Part shown: positions 18,473-25,516 of the stretch, piece by piece
How the letters are laid out: every line of letters starts with the position of its first letter
Numbering within the stretch: position 1 is the first letter of the stretch
Source of the DNA: Desulfuromonadales bacterium
Lineage (GTDB): Bacteria > Desulfobacterota > Desulfuromonadia > Desulfuromonadales > BM103
Assembly: GCA_030640215.1 (NCBI GenBank)
Contig: DAOWJU010000103.1
Location: 1 to 25,516, forward strand
Length of the DNA stretch: 25,516 bases
Direction: 5' to 3'
Notes under the pieces: model-generated
Told to the model about the DNA's origin: nothing
Seen by the model: the letters and a program-made list of their open reading frames with translations, nothing else
The model's database searches: none
Made by a program: the position numbers and the translations under genes

Positions 18473-18501
18473 GTTATGCCGTTGCAAAGAGTTAATGTCA
18501 A
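18473..18501 (-). promoter_or_regulatory. Promoter of the yadG-yadH operon
   Basis: On the minus strand, -35 TTGACA (18501-18496), 17-bp spacer and -10 CATAAC (18478-18473). Transcription would begin near 18466, only about 4 bases before the yadG ATG. Confidence 0.55.
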
Positions 18502-18530
18502 GGCTTGTACCGCCGAGATGTTGGCCGAGA

Positions 18531-18560
18531 TTGACATGGAACAGGCCGACAGGTCATTAT
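18531..18560 (+). promoter_or_regulatory. Promoter of the dsbA-like gene
   Basis: -35 TTGACA (18531-18536), 18-bp spacer and -10 CATTAT (18555-18560), overlapping the alternative TATAGT (18558-18563). It is divergent from the ABC promoter, with about 30 bp between the two -35 boxes. Confidence 0.6.
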
Positions 18561-18578
18561 AGTAGCTATTGTAGCCGT

Positions 18579-18613
18579 TTAAGATTGCATCACAAAATTA
18601 AGATTGCACCACA
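18579..18613. repeat. Two 16-bp direct repeats in the dsbA-like leader
   Basis: TTAAGATTGCATCACA (18579-18594) and TTAAGATTGCACCACA (18598-18613) differ at one base and are spaced 19 bases apart, just downstream of the promoter and before the ribosome binding site. Confidence 0.75.
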
Positions 18614-18660
18614 GAACCGGGTGGTGTCTTTCAAAACCTGAAAATGAGAGGGTAAGAATA

Positions 18661-19506
18661 ATGACAGGAGCACGTCGTATTATGGTTCTGCTGCTCGGAC
18701 TGGTTTTAACCAGCAGCCTGGCTTATGCGGAACTGGAACAGAATCTGGTTAAACGTCAACCTTTGCCGGCCGCCCCTGTGGATATTGCGCAGAGTGTCAG
18801 TGACGGTCGCTTGTTTGTACTTCTAGAAGGTGGTGACGTGCAGATTTTTGCTGCGAATGGTCAAAAACAGGAAAGCTTCAATGTCGGCCCTGGCGTCACC
18901 AGTCTGGAAGTTTCCCCGGATGGTCAGAGACTCTATCTCGGCAATAGCAAAGGCAAGGAGCTGCAATTTGTCGAGATCTCCGTCGTACAGCAGTTGCCGG
19001 TGAACAATTCGGCGGTGAAGGGTACGAAAAACGCTCCCGTCACCATCACCATTTTCGATGATTTTCAGTGTCCCTACTGTGCCCGTCTGGTGCCGACTCT
19101 GGATAAGGTTTTAGCCGCTTATCCGCAGCAGGTTCAGATGGTGTACAAGCATTTCCCTCTAAGCATGCACAAGTTTGCCAAAGCGGCGGCAATCGCCAGC
19201 ATTGCCGCACGCAACCAGGGCAAATTCTGGCCGCTGCACGACCAGCTGTTTGCCAACTACAACAAGCTCAACGATGCCTTGATTCGGCAGTTAGCCGAGG
19301 GTGTCGGTCTCGATATGGCGCGCTTTGATCAAGACATGGCGGATCCCGCCCTGCAACAGGAAGTTGCTGCTGATATGCAGCTTGGCGGCAAGGCCGGTGT
19401 GCGTGGTACGCCTGCTGTTTACATCAACGGCAGACAGCTTAAAGATCGCAGTATCAAAGGGTTCAAGAAGATGATTAATACGGAACTGAGGAAGGCTGCT
19501 AAATAA
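18661..19506 (+). CDS. Exported DsbA-family thiol oxidoreductase with N-terminal beta-repeat extension
   Basis: A 281-residue protein with a signal peptide (residues 1-23, cleavage probably after AYA). Next comes an extension of about 90 residues that reads like one or two beta-propeller repeats (SDGRLFVLLEGGDVQIFAANG, VTSLEVSPDGQRLYLGNSKG). A DsbA/thioredoxin_4 domain begins near residue 120. The active site is CPYC (137-140) in FDDFQCPYC, and the cis-proline motif is GTPAVYING (Pro251). It probably forms, breaks or isomerises disulfides in the periplasm. The frame is open back to 18604, but ATG 18661 has GAGGGT 8 bases upstream and begins the signal peptide. It is flanked by its own promoter and terminator. 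Confidence 0.88.
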   Translation: MTGARRIMVLLLGLVLTSSLAYAELEQNLVKRQPLPAAPVDIAQSVSDGRLFVLLEGGDVQIFAANGQKQESFNVGPGVTSLEVSPDGQRLYLGNSKGKELQFVEISVVQQLPVNNSAVKGTKNAPVTITIFDDFQCPYCARLVPTLDKVLAAYPQQVQMVYKHFPLSMHKFAKAAAIASIAARNQGKFWPLHDQLFANYNKLNDALIRQLAEGVGLDMARFDQDMADPALQQEVAADMQLGGKAGVRGTPAVYINGRQLKDRSIKGFKKMINTELRKAAK

Positions 19507-19530
19507 AAAACAACCACTGTTTGCGAGATG

Positions 19531-19570
19531 AAGCGGGCCTGGATTTATATTCGGGCCCGCTTTCTTCTTT
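19531..19570 (+). terminator. Intrinsic terminator of the dsbA-like gene
   Basis: AAGCGGGCC (19531-19539) pairs with GGCCCGCTT (19554-19562). Four more pairs, including two G-U pairs, extend the stem inward to a loop of about 6 bases. TTTCTTCTTT follows. Confidence 0.85.
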
Positions 19571-19579
19571 CCAGCTTCT

Positions 19580-20320
19580 TTACTCTTCGTCAGGGGCGCG
19601 CTTCTTGCCAAACAGTCTGGCAACGATAATACCGATTTCGTAAAGAACCACAAAAGGCACGGCCAGAGCAGTTTGTGAAAAAACATCCGGAGGGGTGAGC
19701 ATGGCGCCGATCAGGAAGGCAGAGAGCAGGGCAAACTTGCGGTTGCGTGCGAGCATCTTGTGATCAACAATGCCCAGGCGTGCCAGGAAGAAAATCACTA
19801 CCGGCAGTTCAAAGACCAGACCGAAGGCAAGCAGCAGTTTACTGGAGAGTGACAGATAGGAGCCCATGGAGAGCATGGCATTGAGATCACCACTGCCGGT
19901 GCCGAACTCAATCAGCACTTTGAAAGCCATGGGGAAGACGAAGCTGTAACCAAAAAATGCGCCGACTGCAAAACAGAAGGTGCTGGCCAGGACAAAAGGA
20001 AAAACGTAACGCTTTTCGTTCTTGTAGAGCCCTGGAGCGATAAAGGACCAGATCTGCCAGAAGATCACCGGCATAGAGACCAGTAAGGCGGCTAAGGCAC
20101 CGATCTTCAGATAGGTGAAGAAAGGTTCCGTCGCGGTAATAAAGACCAGCGACGTCCCTTCCGGCAAGGCCAGGCGAACCGGACCGGCAATCAGATCAAA
20201 GAGTTGTTCCGCATAGGTATAACAAGCCAGAAAGGCCACCAGCCAGGAGACCCCGGCAATAATCAGTTTACGCCGCAGTTCTTCCAGATGTGTGGTCAAC
20301 GGCATATGTTCATTATTCAT
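19580..20320 (-). CDS. tatC: Sec-independent (Tat) protein translocase subunit TatC
   Basis: TatC is the polytopic membrane receptor for twin-arginine signal peptides. The 246-residue protein shows the N-terminal signature HLEELRRKL (11-19), the TATEPFF block with a conserved glutamate, [15 protein letters not shown], and six hydrophobic spans ending near LTPPDVFSQ and the last membrane segment. The frame is open upstream through nearly all of the tatB coding region. That part has low-complexity, out-of-frame character, so ATG 20320 is chosen; it overlaps the tatB stop by 8 bases. A downstream ATG at 20305 is an alternative start. Translation is probably coupled to tatB. Confidence 0.95.
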   Translation of the reverse strand: MNNEHMPLTTHLEELRRKLIIAGVSWLVAFLACYTYAEQLFDLIAGPVRLALPEGTSLVFITATEPFFTYLKIGALAALLVSMPVIFWQIWSFIAPGLYKNEKRYVFPFVLASTFCFAVGAFFGYSFVFPMAFKVLIEFGTGSGDLNAMLSMGSYLSLSSKLLLAFGLVFELPVVIFFLARLGIVDHKMLARNRKFALLSAFLIGAMLTPPDVFSQTALAVPFVVLYEIGIIVARLFGKKRAPDEE

Positions 20321-20696
20321 CCGGGGTGCCCTCGGTCTTGATCTTTTGCTCTGGAGTGCCCTCAGTCTTGATCTTTTGCTCTGGAGTGATATTGTCCTCA
20401 TGACTGCTAGAGGCGTTTTCGGTGACTGGTTCTGCTTCGACAGGATTGGCTTCCGGCGGATAAGTGTCAAAGATGGCACCTGGTGGTGTGAGCTTGCCGG
20501 CTTCCCCTGGTGGCCGTTTGAACTCATCACTACGAGCTTCTTCGGCGAAGGTCTGCTTGAGCTCGTCGGAGGCCTTTTTAAACTCCGCAAGTCCACGACC
20601 AAGAGCCCGTGCTAGATCGGGCAGGCGTTTCGGGCCGAGGACGATCAGGGCGAGTGCCATTATCATGAGCAGTTCAGGAAAGCCGATACCAAACAT
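20313..20696 (-). CDS. tatB: Sec-independent (Tat) translocase subunit, TatB-like
   Basis: A 127-residue single-span protein. It has an N-terminal membrane segment (about residues 4-20, [17 protein letters not shown]), the GPKRLP hinge, an amphipathic helix ([20 protein letters not shown]) and a long charged, disordered tail. Glu8 and GPKRLP favour TatB over TatA, but bifunctional TatA/B proteins cannot be excluded. The tail ends in two copies of [10 protein letters not shown] encoded by a 30-bp tandem duplication. ATG 20696 has a strong GAGGTGA ribosome binding site 6 bases upstream. It is the first gene of the tat operon; no second TatA gene is nearby. Confidence 0.88.
   Translation of the reverse strand: MFGIGFPELLMIMALALIVLGPKRLPDLARALGRGLAEFKKASDELKQTFAEEARSDEFKRPPGEAGKLTPPGAIFDTYPPEANPVEAEPVTENASSSHEDNITPEQKIKTEGTPEQKIKTEGTPDE
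20326..20385. repeat. 30-bp tandem duplication inside tatB
   Basis: Copies at 20326-20355 and 20356-20385 match at 29 of 30 bases and are in frame, adding one ten-residue unit ([10 protein letters not shown]) to the C-terminal tail. Confidence 0.9.
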
Positions 20697-20736
20697 TTGC
20701 GGTCACCTCAGGGTTGAGAATCTGTGAAGTGTGCTG

Positions 20737-20765
20737 AGAATACCGGCAAAAAGAGGCTCTGTCAA
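20737..20765 (-). promoter_or_regulatory. Promoter of the tat operon
   Basis: On the minus strand, -35 TTGACA (20765-20760), 17-bp spacer and -10 TATTCT (20742-20737), about 40 bases before the tatB ATG. Confidence 0.68.
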
Positions 20766-20789
20766 GACGTGATGGTGGGGTATAAGCAT

Positions 20790-20818
20790 TTGACATATCA
20801 AGGTTTTTACTCTAACAT
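20790..20818 (+). promoter_or_regulatory. Promoter of nadA (and probably mfd)
   Basis: -35 TTGACA (20790-20795), 17-bp spacer and -10 TAACAT (20813-20818), 33 bases before the nadA ATG. It is divergent from the tat promoter, with the two -35 boxes 24 bp apart. Confidence 0.68.
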
Positions 20819-20851
20819 ACGGCGATCTTCAGGCAAGGAAACGGTTGTATC

Positions 20852-21766
20852 ATGAACGAGAACGAAATCATCAGTGAAATCCTTCGGTTGGCAGACGAAC
20901 GCGATGCTTTAATCCTGGCACATAACTATCAGCGCGATGAAATTCAGGAGTTGGCGCACATTACCGGCGACTCGCTCGCTCTGTCGATGGAGGCCGCACG
21001 CACCGACAAACCGGTGATCGTTTTCTGCGGTGTGCACTTCATGGCGGAAAGTGCCGCTATCCTGGCTCCGGAGAAGATCGTGCTGCTACCTCGTCTGGAT
21101 GCTGGTTGCCCGATGGCGGATATGATCACCGCGGAAGGCTTGCGTGAGTTTAAAAAGCAGTATCCCGGCGTGCCGGTGGTGACCTATGTCAATTCGAGCG
21201 CTGCTGTTAAGGCTGAGAGTGACATCTGTTGCACGAGCTCTAACGCCGTCAATGTTGTTGCTTCCCTTGCCGAACCGGAAGTGATCCTTGCTCCAGATCG
21301 CAACCTGGGGCGCTACATTGCTGATCAGGTGGACAAAACCTGTTATTTCTGGGACGGTTATTGTCCGACCCACGAACGCTTTACCGTTGAGGATGCCAAG
21401 GCAGCCCAGGCCTACCATCCTGATGCCCTCTTCATGGCACATCCGGAATGTCCGCCCGAGGTTCTCGCCCTGGCGGATCATATTTGCTCTACCAGTGGTA
21501 TGTACACCTTCGCCCAGGAAAACCCTGCCCAGCAATTCATCGTCGGCACCGAAGAGGGTATTCTCTATCGCCTGCGTAAGGAAAATCCTGACAAGGAGTT
21601 TATCCTGCCGACCACACGGCTGGTCTGTCCCAACATGAAACTGACTTCTCTTGAAGACGTTCTCAAGGCGTTACAGACGATGGGTCCGCGAGTGACGGTT
21701 GCGGAAGAAGTCAGAATCCCTGCCAAGGTGACTCTGGATCGTATGCTGGCCGTTCCACGTGATTGA
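20852..21766 (+). CDS. nadA: Quinolinate synthase NadA
   Basis: NadA condenses iminoaspartate with dihydroxyacetone phosphate to form quinolinate, the precursor of NAD, using an oxygen-sensitive [4Fe-4S] cluster. The 304-residue protein begins its fold with [20 protein letters not shown]. It has three cysteines at the spacing expected for cluster ligands: Cys86 (DAGCPMADM), Cys171 (GYCPTHERF) and Cys259 (RLVCPNMK). Further family blocks are [26 protein letters not shown] and [11 protein letters not shown]. An AAGGA site lies 12 bases before the ATG, slightly far. nadB and nadC are not adjacent. The gene overlaps the probable mfd start by 8 bases. Confidence 0.96.
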   Translation: MNENEIISEILRLADERDALILAHNYQRDEIQELAHITGDSLALSMEAARTDKPVIVFCGVHFMAESAAILAPEKIVLLPRLDAGCPMADMITAEGLREFKKQYPGVPVVTYVNSSAAVKAESDICCTSSNAVNVVASLAEPEVILAPDRNLGRYIADQVDKTCYFWDGYCPTHERFTVEDAKAAQAYHPDALFMAHPECPPEVLALADHICSTSGMYTFAQENPAQQFIVGTEEGILYRLRKENPDKEFILPTTRLVCPNMKLTSLEDVLKALQTMGPRVTVAEEVRIPAKVTLDRMLAVPRD

Positions 21767-24700
21767 AGAACCCCGTATTCAACATTGCAGCTTATCCGGA
21801 CTCCTGCATCCATTCATGGCAGGAGTTTTTGGTCGTAGCGAGATCCTTGGCCTGAATGGCAGCAGTGATGCCTGGTTTGTTGCCGAGTTGCTGGCTCGCA
21901 AGGGGCGTGATGACTGTTTGTTGATTGTGGCCTCCAGCCAGGCCGAAGCCCAGCGTTTCCATCAGGCCTTGAGCTTTTTCCATGGCCGCCAGGCCGATAT
22001 CCTCTTCTTCCCGCATTGGGAAACGGAACCCTACGCGCCGCTCAGCCCACATCCTGAAATTGAAGCGACCCGGTTGGCCACTCTGGCAACTCTCGTCAAG
22101 GGGCGCGGCAAAGCCATCGTCACAACGGTCAAGGCTCTCCAGCAGAAGGTTCTTCCCCGCAACATACTCGACACTTTACAGCTGCAACTTGAAGTCGGTA
22201 GCGACATTCCACGCGATGAGCTGCTGCAGGGCCTGGCCTCGCTTGGCTATCAGCGCGTCACTCTGGTTGAAGATCGCGGCAGCTTTGCCGTGCGCGGTGA
22301 CCTGGTGGATCTTTTCCCACCGATGCTGGAACAGCCAGTGCGTCTGGCTTTTTTTGGCGATGAACTGGAAGAGATCCGCAGCTTCGATCCTGCCAGCCAG
22401 CGTTCTTCTGATCACCATCTGCTAAGACTTGAGCTTGCCCCGGCCCGGGAAATGATTTTGGCTGGCAGCCATCTGCAGACCTTTACCCGTCGCTTTAAGG
22501 AGCGCTGCGACGATCTGGAAATTCCACGGGCCCAGCGTGAAGCAATCCTCGATGAAGTGCGCGAGGGTTTGTTCGGTCCCGGACGGGAAAACCTCCTGCC
22601 GCTCAATTACGATAAGCTTGACAGCCTCTTTGATTACCTGAATCGTTTCTGTCGGTTGATGCTGAATCCTGCTGCGATCACTGCTGCCGCCGATGAGTTT
22701 AGTGAAGCAGTAAAGTGCGGTGAAGAGCGAGCAACGGCGGGTGGCGAGCCGTTTGTGCCAGCCGGGGCTTTTTATCTCGACAGCGAGGAGTTGGATCGTC
22801 GCCTGAGTCAGGGGCCGCGCATTGATCTGGCGTCGTTACAGCTTTATCAGCTTGAAGAGGAGCATCCTGTCTATCGCGTGGCGGTAACCGGAAACGCTGA
22901 TTTACGACCGGACCATGTGGAACATGATGGCAGTCTTGCGCCGTTAGTCGAGCGTTTGCGGGGGTGGTTGAGTGATGACTGGAGAATTCTTGTGGTTTGC
23001 CACCAGCGTGGCCAGGCGGAGCGGTTGCTTGACCTGCTGGCTCCGCATGATCTGCCGGTTACCTGGGTGCAGGACTTGGTGCCAGGTCGGGAATTTCCGG
23101 TCGGTCTGACCGTGACCATCGGCTCTCTCGATAGCGGCTTCAGACATGCTGACGGAAAACGGGTCGTCATCTGTGACGATGAAATTTTTGGACCGCGCAC
23201 GCATCGCAAAGTTCGCCAGCGGCAACGGGTCTTCGAATCGTCTCTGGCCGATCTGAAAGCCGATGACCTGGTGGTCCATGTCGATTATGGTATAGGGCGC
23301 TATCTTGGCCTGGTCCATTTGCAGACCGGCACCGTCGAAGGTGACTTCATCCATCTTGAGTATTCCGGCAAGGATCGCCTCTATCTGCCGGTGGAACGGA
23401 TTGAAAAAGTCCAGAAATATATGGCCGATGGCTCGACTCCGCGGCTTGATAAGATGGGCAGTGGTGCCTGGGAAAAAGCCAAGTTAAGAGCGCGGGCGGC
23501 GATCGAGGAACTCTCCCGAGAGCTCTTGCAGATGCAGGCGCGACGGAAAATGGCAGAAGGTTTTAGCTATACGCCGCCGGATCGGCTTTTCCGTGAGTTC
23601 GAGGCAGCCTTCCCCCACGAGGAAACGCCTGACCAGCTTGAAGCGATTGAGGCTGTGCTTGATGATATGATTTCAGACCGGCCGGTGGATCGTCTGATCT
23701 GCGGCGATGTTGGCTACGGCAAGACCGAAGTCGCTATTCGAGCGGCGTTCAAAGCCGTGCTCGACAGCCGTCAGGTTGCCATTCTGGTGCCGACCACGGT
23801 GCTGGCGCGTCAGCATCTGGAGACTTTCCGGCAGCGTTTTGCCGACTACCCGGTCAATGTGGAGATGTTGTCGCGTTTTCGTACCCCAGCGCAACAGAAA
23901 CGGATTCTTGAGCGCACGGCGGCCGGACAGATTGACATCCTGATCGGCACTCATCGTCTCTTACAGCGCGATCTGCGTTTTAAAGACCTCGGCTTGATCG
24001 TCGTTGATGAAGAGCAGCGCTTTGGGGTGACCCACAAGGAACGTTTGAAAAAGATGCGTGCCGAGGTCGATGTCCTGACCCTGACCGCTACGCCGATCCC
24101 GCGTACCCTGCATTTGAGTCTGGCCGGTCTGCGCGAACTGTCGATTATCGATACGCCGCCGGTGGATCGCCAGGCGATCCGTACCTATGTGACCCGGTTT
24201 GATGATGACCTGATTCGTGATGCGATCATGCGTGAACTGCGCCGTGGAGGTCAGGTCTATTTTGTTCACAACCGGGTGCAGTCGATTGATGCGATGGCCG
24301 AGTTTCTGCAGCGCCTGGTGCCGCAGGCCAAAGTTGGCGTCGGACATGGCCAGATGCCGGAAAAAGCGCTGGAAAGCGTCATGCTCGACTTTATCGAGGG
24401 GCGGACCAATCTGCTGGTCTGCACGACGATTATTGAAAATGGCATCGATATCTCCACGGCCAACACCATGATTGTCAATCGGGCGGACTGCTTCGGTTTG
24501 TCGCAACTCTACCAGTTGCGTGGCCGGGTCGGCCGTTCTCATCAGCGCGCCTATGCCTACCTGATGATCCCCGGTGAAGGCTTATTGACAAAAGACGCCC
24601 GCGAACGCCTTAAGGTTCTGCAGGAGCAGTCGGAGCTGGGTGCCGGTTTCCGTATTGCCCGTCACGATCTCGAATTACGCGGCGCAGGGGATCTGCTCGG

Positions 24701-25235
24701 CGCCCGCCAGGCGGGTCAGGTGGCAGCCATCGGTTTTGAAATGTATACTGAGCTTCTCGAAGAAACCATTCAGGAGCTACAGGGGCAAAGCCGTGAAGAA
24801 CGCATTGACCCGGAGATACGCCTCGGCCTTTCCGCCTTCCTGCCGGAGAATTATGTTGCTGACCCCAACCAGCGCCTGGTTCTTTACCGCAAACTGGCGT
24901 CAGCCATGGATGATGTGGATATTTATCAGGCCAGTGATGAGATGCGCGACCGCTATGGTGAACTACCACCCGCAGCGGAATTGCTCCTGGATGTCATGAA
25001 GTTGCGGGTAATCATGAAGCAGCTTCATGTCGAACTGGCGGAGTTTGATGGCCATAACCTGGTCTTTGCTTTCCCGGCTAATACCAAGGTTGCTGCAGAG
25101 CAGATCCTGGCACTTTTGGACGACAGTAAAAAGTATCGCTTTAGTCCGGATTATCGACTGACGATTCGTCTTGGCCGATTACCTAAAGAAGAGGTGTTGG
25201 CCATTGCTAAAAAGGAATTGCAAGCTTTTTGCTGA
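21759..25235 (+). CDS. mfd: Transcription-repair coupling factor Mfd
   Basis: Mfd removes RNA polymerase stalled at DNA lesions and recruits the UvrAB repair machinery. The 1158-residue protein has the N-terminal UvrB-homology region ([19 protein letters not shown]), the CarD-like RNA polymerase-interacting domain (near residue 503, [20 protein letters not shown]), and a superfamily 2 translocase core. The core has Walker [10 protein letters not shown] (from 649), DEEQRFG (from 750), [10 protein letters not shown] and the QLRGRVGRS motif. A C-terminal TRCF domain ends the protein. The start used is GTG 21759, overlapping nadA. No good ribosome binding site is seen there, and ATG 21816 would shorten the N-terminus by 19 residues. 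Length is normal for the family. Confidence 0.96.
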   Translation: MIEEPRIQHCSLSGLLHPFMAGVFGRSEILGLNGSSDAWFVAELLARKGRDDCLLIVASSQAEAQRFHQALSFFHGRQADILFFPHWETEPYAPLSPHPEIEATRLATLATLVKGRGKAIVTTVKALQQKVLPRNILDTLQLQLEVGSDIPRDELLQGLASLGYQRVTLVEDRGSFAVRGDLVDLFPPMLEQPVRLAFFGDELEEIRSFDPASQRSSDHHLLRLELAPAREMILAGSHLQTFTRRFKERCDDLEIPRAQREAILDEVREGLFGPGRENLLPLNYDKLDSLFDYLNRFCRLMLNPAAITAAADEFSEAVKCGEERATAGGEPFVPAGAFYLDSEELDRRLSQGPRIDLASLQLYQLEEEHPVYRVAVTGNADLRPDHVEHDGSLAPLVERLRGWLSDDWRILVVCHQRGQAERLLDLLAPHDLPVTWVQDLVPGREFPVGLTVTIGSLDSGFRHADGKRVVICDDEIFGPRTHRKVRQRQRVFESSLADLKADDLVVHVDYGIGRYLGLVHLQTGTVEGDFIHLEYSGKDRLYLPVERIEKVQKYMADGSTPRLDKMGSGAWEKAKLRARAAIEELSRELLQMQARRKMAEGFSYTPPDRLFREFEAAFPHEETPDQLEAIEAVLDDMISDRPVDRLICGDVGYGKTEVAIRAAFKAVLDSRQVAILVPTTVLARQHLETFRQRFADYPVNVEMLSRFRTPAQQKRILERTAAGQIDILIGTHRLLQRDLRFKDLGLIVVDEEQRFGVTHKERLKKMRAEVDVLTLTATPIPRTLHLSLAGLRELSIIDTPPVDRQAIRTYVTRFDDDLIRDAIMRELRRGGQVYFVHNRVQSIDAMAEFLQRLVPQAKVGVGHGQMPEKALESVMLDFIEGRTNLLVCTTIIENGIDISTANTMIVNRADCFGLSQLYQLRGRVGRSHQRAYAYLMIPGEGLLTKDARERLKVLQEQSELGAGFRIARHDLELRGAGDLLGARQAGQVAAIGFEMYTELLEETIQELQGQSREERIDPEIRLGLSAFLPENYVADPNQRLVLYRKLASAMDDVDIYQASDEMRDRYGELPPAAELLLDVMKLRVIMKQLHVELAEFDGHNLVFAFPANTKVAAEQILALLDDSKKYRFSPDYRLTIRLGRLPKEEVLAIAKKELQAFC

Positions 25236-25281
25236 CTATGATAATTTGTCTTACTTAAAAACAAGCGATCTTTATAAAATT

Positions 25282-25516
25282 ATGCCTATATATCATTTAC
25301 GAACTCTGCCTGTTCTTCTCCTTTGTCTCTTCGGTCTCGTTACTGGTTGCGATTCTGAGCCTGTTGTTGAGAAACTTTCGCCGTTGATTCAGATCAATGG
25401 TCAGGAACTGTCCAAGGCTGAATTCCTGGCTGAGTTTGAAAAAAGTCTGCAAAAAGATCAGCCGCTGAGCGGCATTGAACGCGAAGAGTTGCAGAGATCC
25501 TTTCTGGTGCAGCTGA
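25282..25516 (+). CDS. Lipoprotein, probably PpiC/SurA-type peptidyl-prolyl isomerase (partial at window end)
   Basis: An ATG at 25282 opens a frame that runs off the window after 78 codons. The N-terminus is a lipoprotein signal peptide (PVLLLCLFGLVTGC, lipobox VTGC with Cys23), followed by DSEP. Residues 35-78 (SPLIQINGQELSKAEFLAEF and the helix after it) resemble the start of SurA/PrsA N-terminal domains, where a short 'INGxxLSxxEF' strand-helix precedes a helical chaperone domain. The gene lies 46 bases after mfd, where SurA-like genes often sit in related genomes. No clear ribosome binding site is visible. The catalytic domain, if any, is outside the window, so the family call is tentative. 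Confidence 0.65.
   Translation, partial: MPIYHLRTLPVLLLCLFGLVTGCDSEPVVEKLSPLIQINGQELSKAEFLAEFEKSLQKDQPLSGIEREELQRSFLVQL

Noticed and set aside
20321..20602. Upstream extension of the tatC frame by about 94 residues
   Set aside because: It is the out-of-frame reading of tatB, including its tandem repeat, and gives a Ser/Arg/Lys-rich non-homologous sequence. TatC begins normally at [19 protein letters not shown].
21751..21766. parS-like sequence CGTTCCACGTGATTGA at the end of nadA
   Set aside because: It matches the consensus at only 12 of 16 bases and breaks one arm of the palindrome. It is probably coincidental coding sequence.

Overview
This window looks like the origin-proximal part of a chromosome from a Desulfuromonadales/Geobacter-type bacterium. 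That placement rests on gene order and protein style, not on a database search: yidC-jag-mnmE-mnmG-rsmG-parA-parB-bactofilin runs straight into an F-type ATP synthase operon with separate b' and b genes and no a or c subunit genes. Nearly all of the DNA is coding. No gap without a gene exceeds 300 bases, and I saw no insertion sequence, CRISPR array, tRNA or rRNA.

Layout. (1) 1-5411, plus strand: 3' part of yidC, then jag, mnmE, mnmG and rsmG (membrane insertion, RNA binding, tRNA wobble-uridine and 16S rRNA modification). Two parS centromere sites lie between mnmE and mnmG. (2) 5561-7659: parA and parB (4-base overlap), which act on those parS sites, followed by a bactofilin cytoskeletal gene. 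(3) 7859-13781: atpX(b')-atpF-atpH-atpA-atpG-atpD-atpC, ending in a strong terminator at 13829-13859. (4) 14009-15786, minus strand: a two-gene operon for a two-TM/RCK potassium-channel-like protein and a TIM-barrel sugar phosphate isomerase/AP endonuclease-fold protein. (5) 15941-16651: a divergent GntR/FCD regulator with its own terminator. (6) 16751-18462, minus strand: a YadG/YadH-type ABC exporter. (7) 18661-19506: an exported DsbA-type thiol oxidoreductase with an unusual N-terminal beta-repeat extension. (8) 19580-20696, minus strand: tatB-like and tatC. (9) 20852-25235: nadA and the transcription-repair coupling factor gene mfd, overlapping by 8 bases. (10) From 25282: the start of a lipoprotein gene, cut by the window edge, probably a PpiC/SurA-type foldase.

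The most interesting signal is a shared operator. The gntR promoter contains a perfect 19-bp palindrome (ATTGTATACTGTATACAAT). The same 13-bp core, GTATAC-N-GTATAC, is found at only one other place I could see, in the leader of the ATP synthase operon 45 bases before its first start codon. This suggests an autoregulated FCD-family regulator that may also control ATP synthase expression. I know of no description of such a link, and it is testable. Secondary points are the twin parS sites, a folded and possibly repeated element between the atp terminator and the sugar isomerase gene, paired direct repeats in the dsbA-like leader, a probable leaderless start for the ABC operon, and a 30-bp in-frame duplication in tatB.
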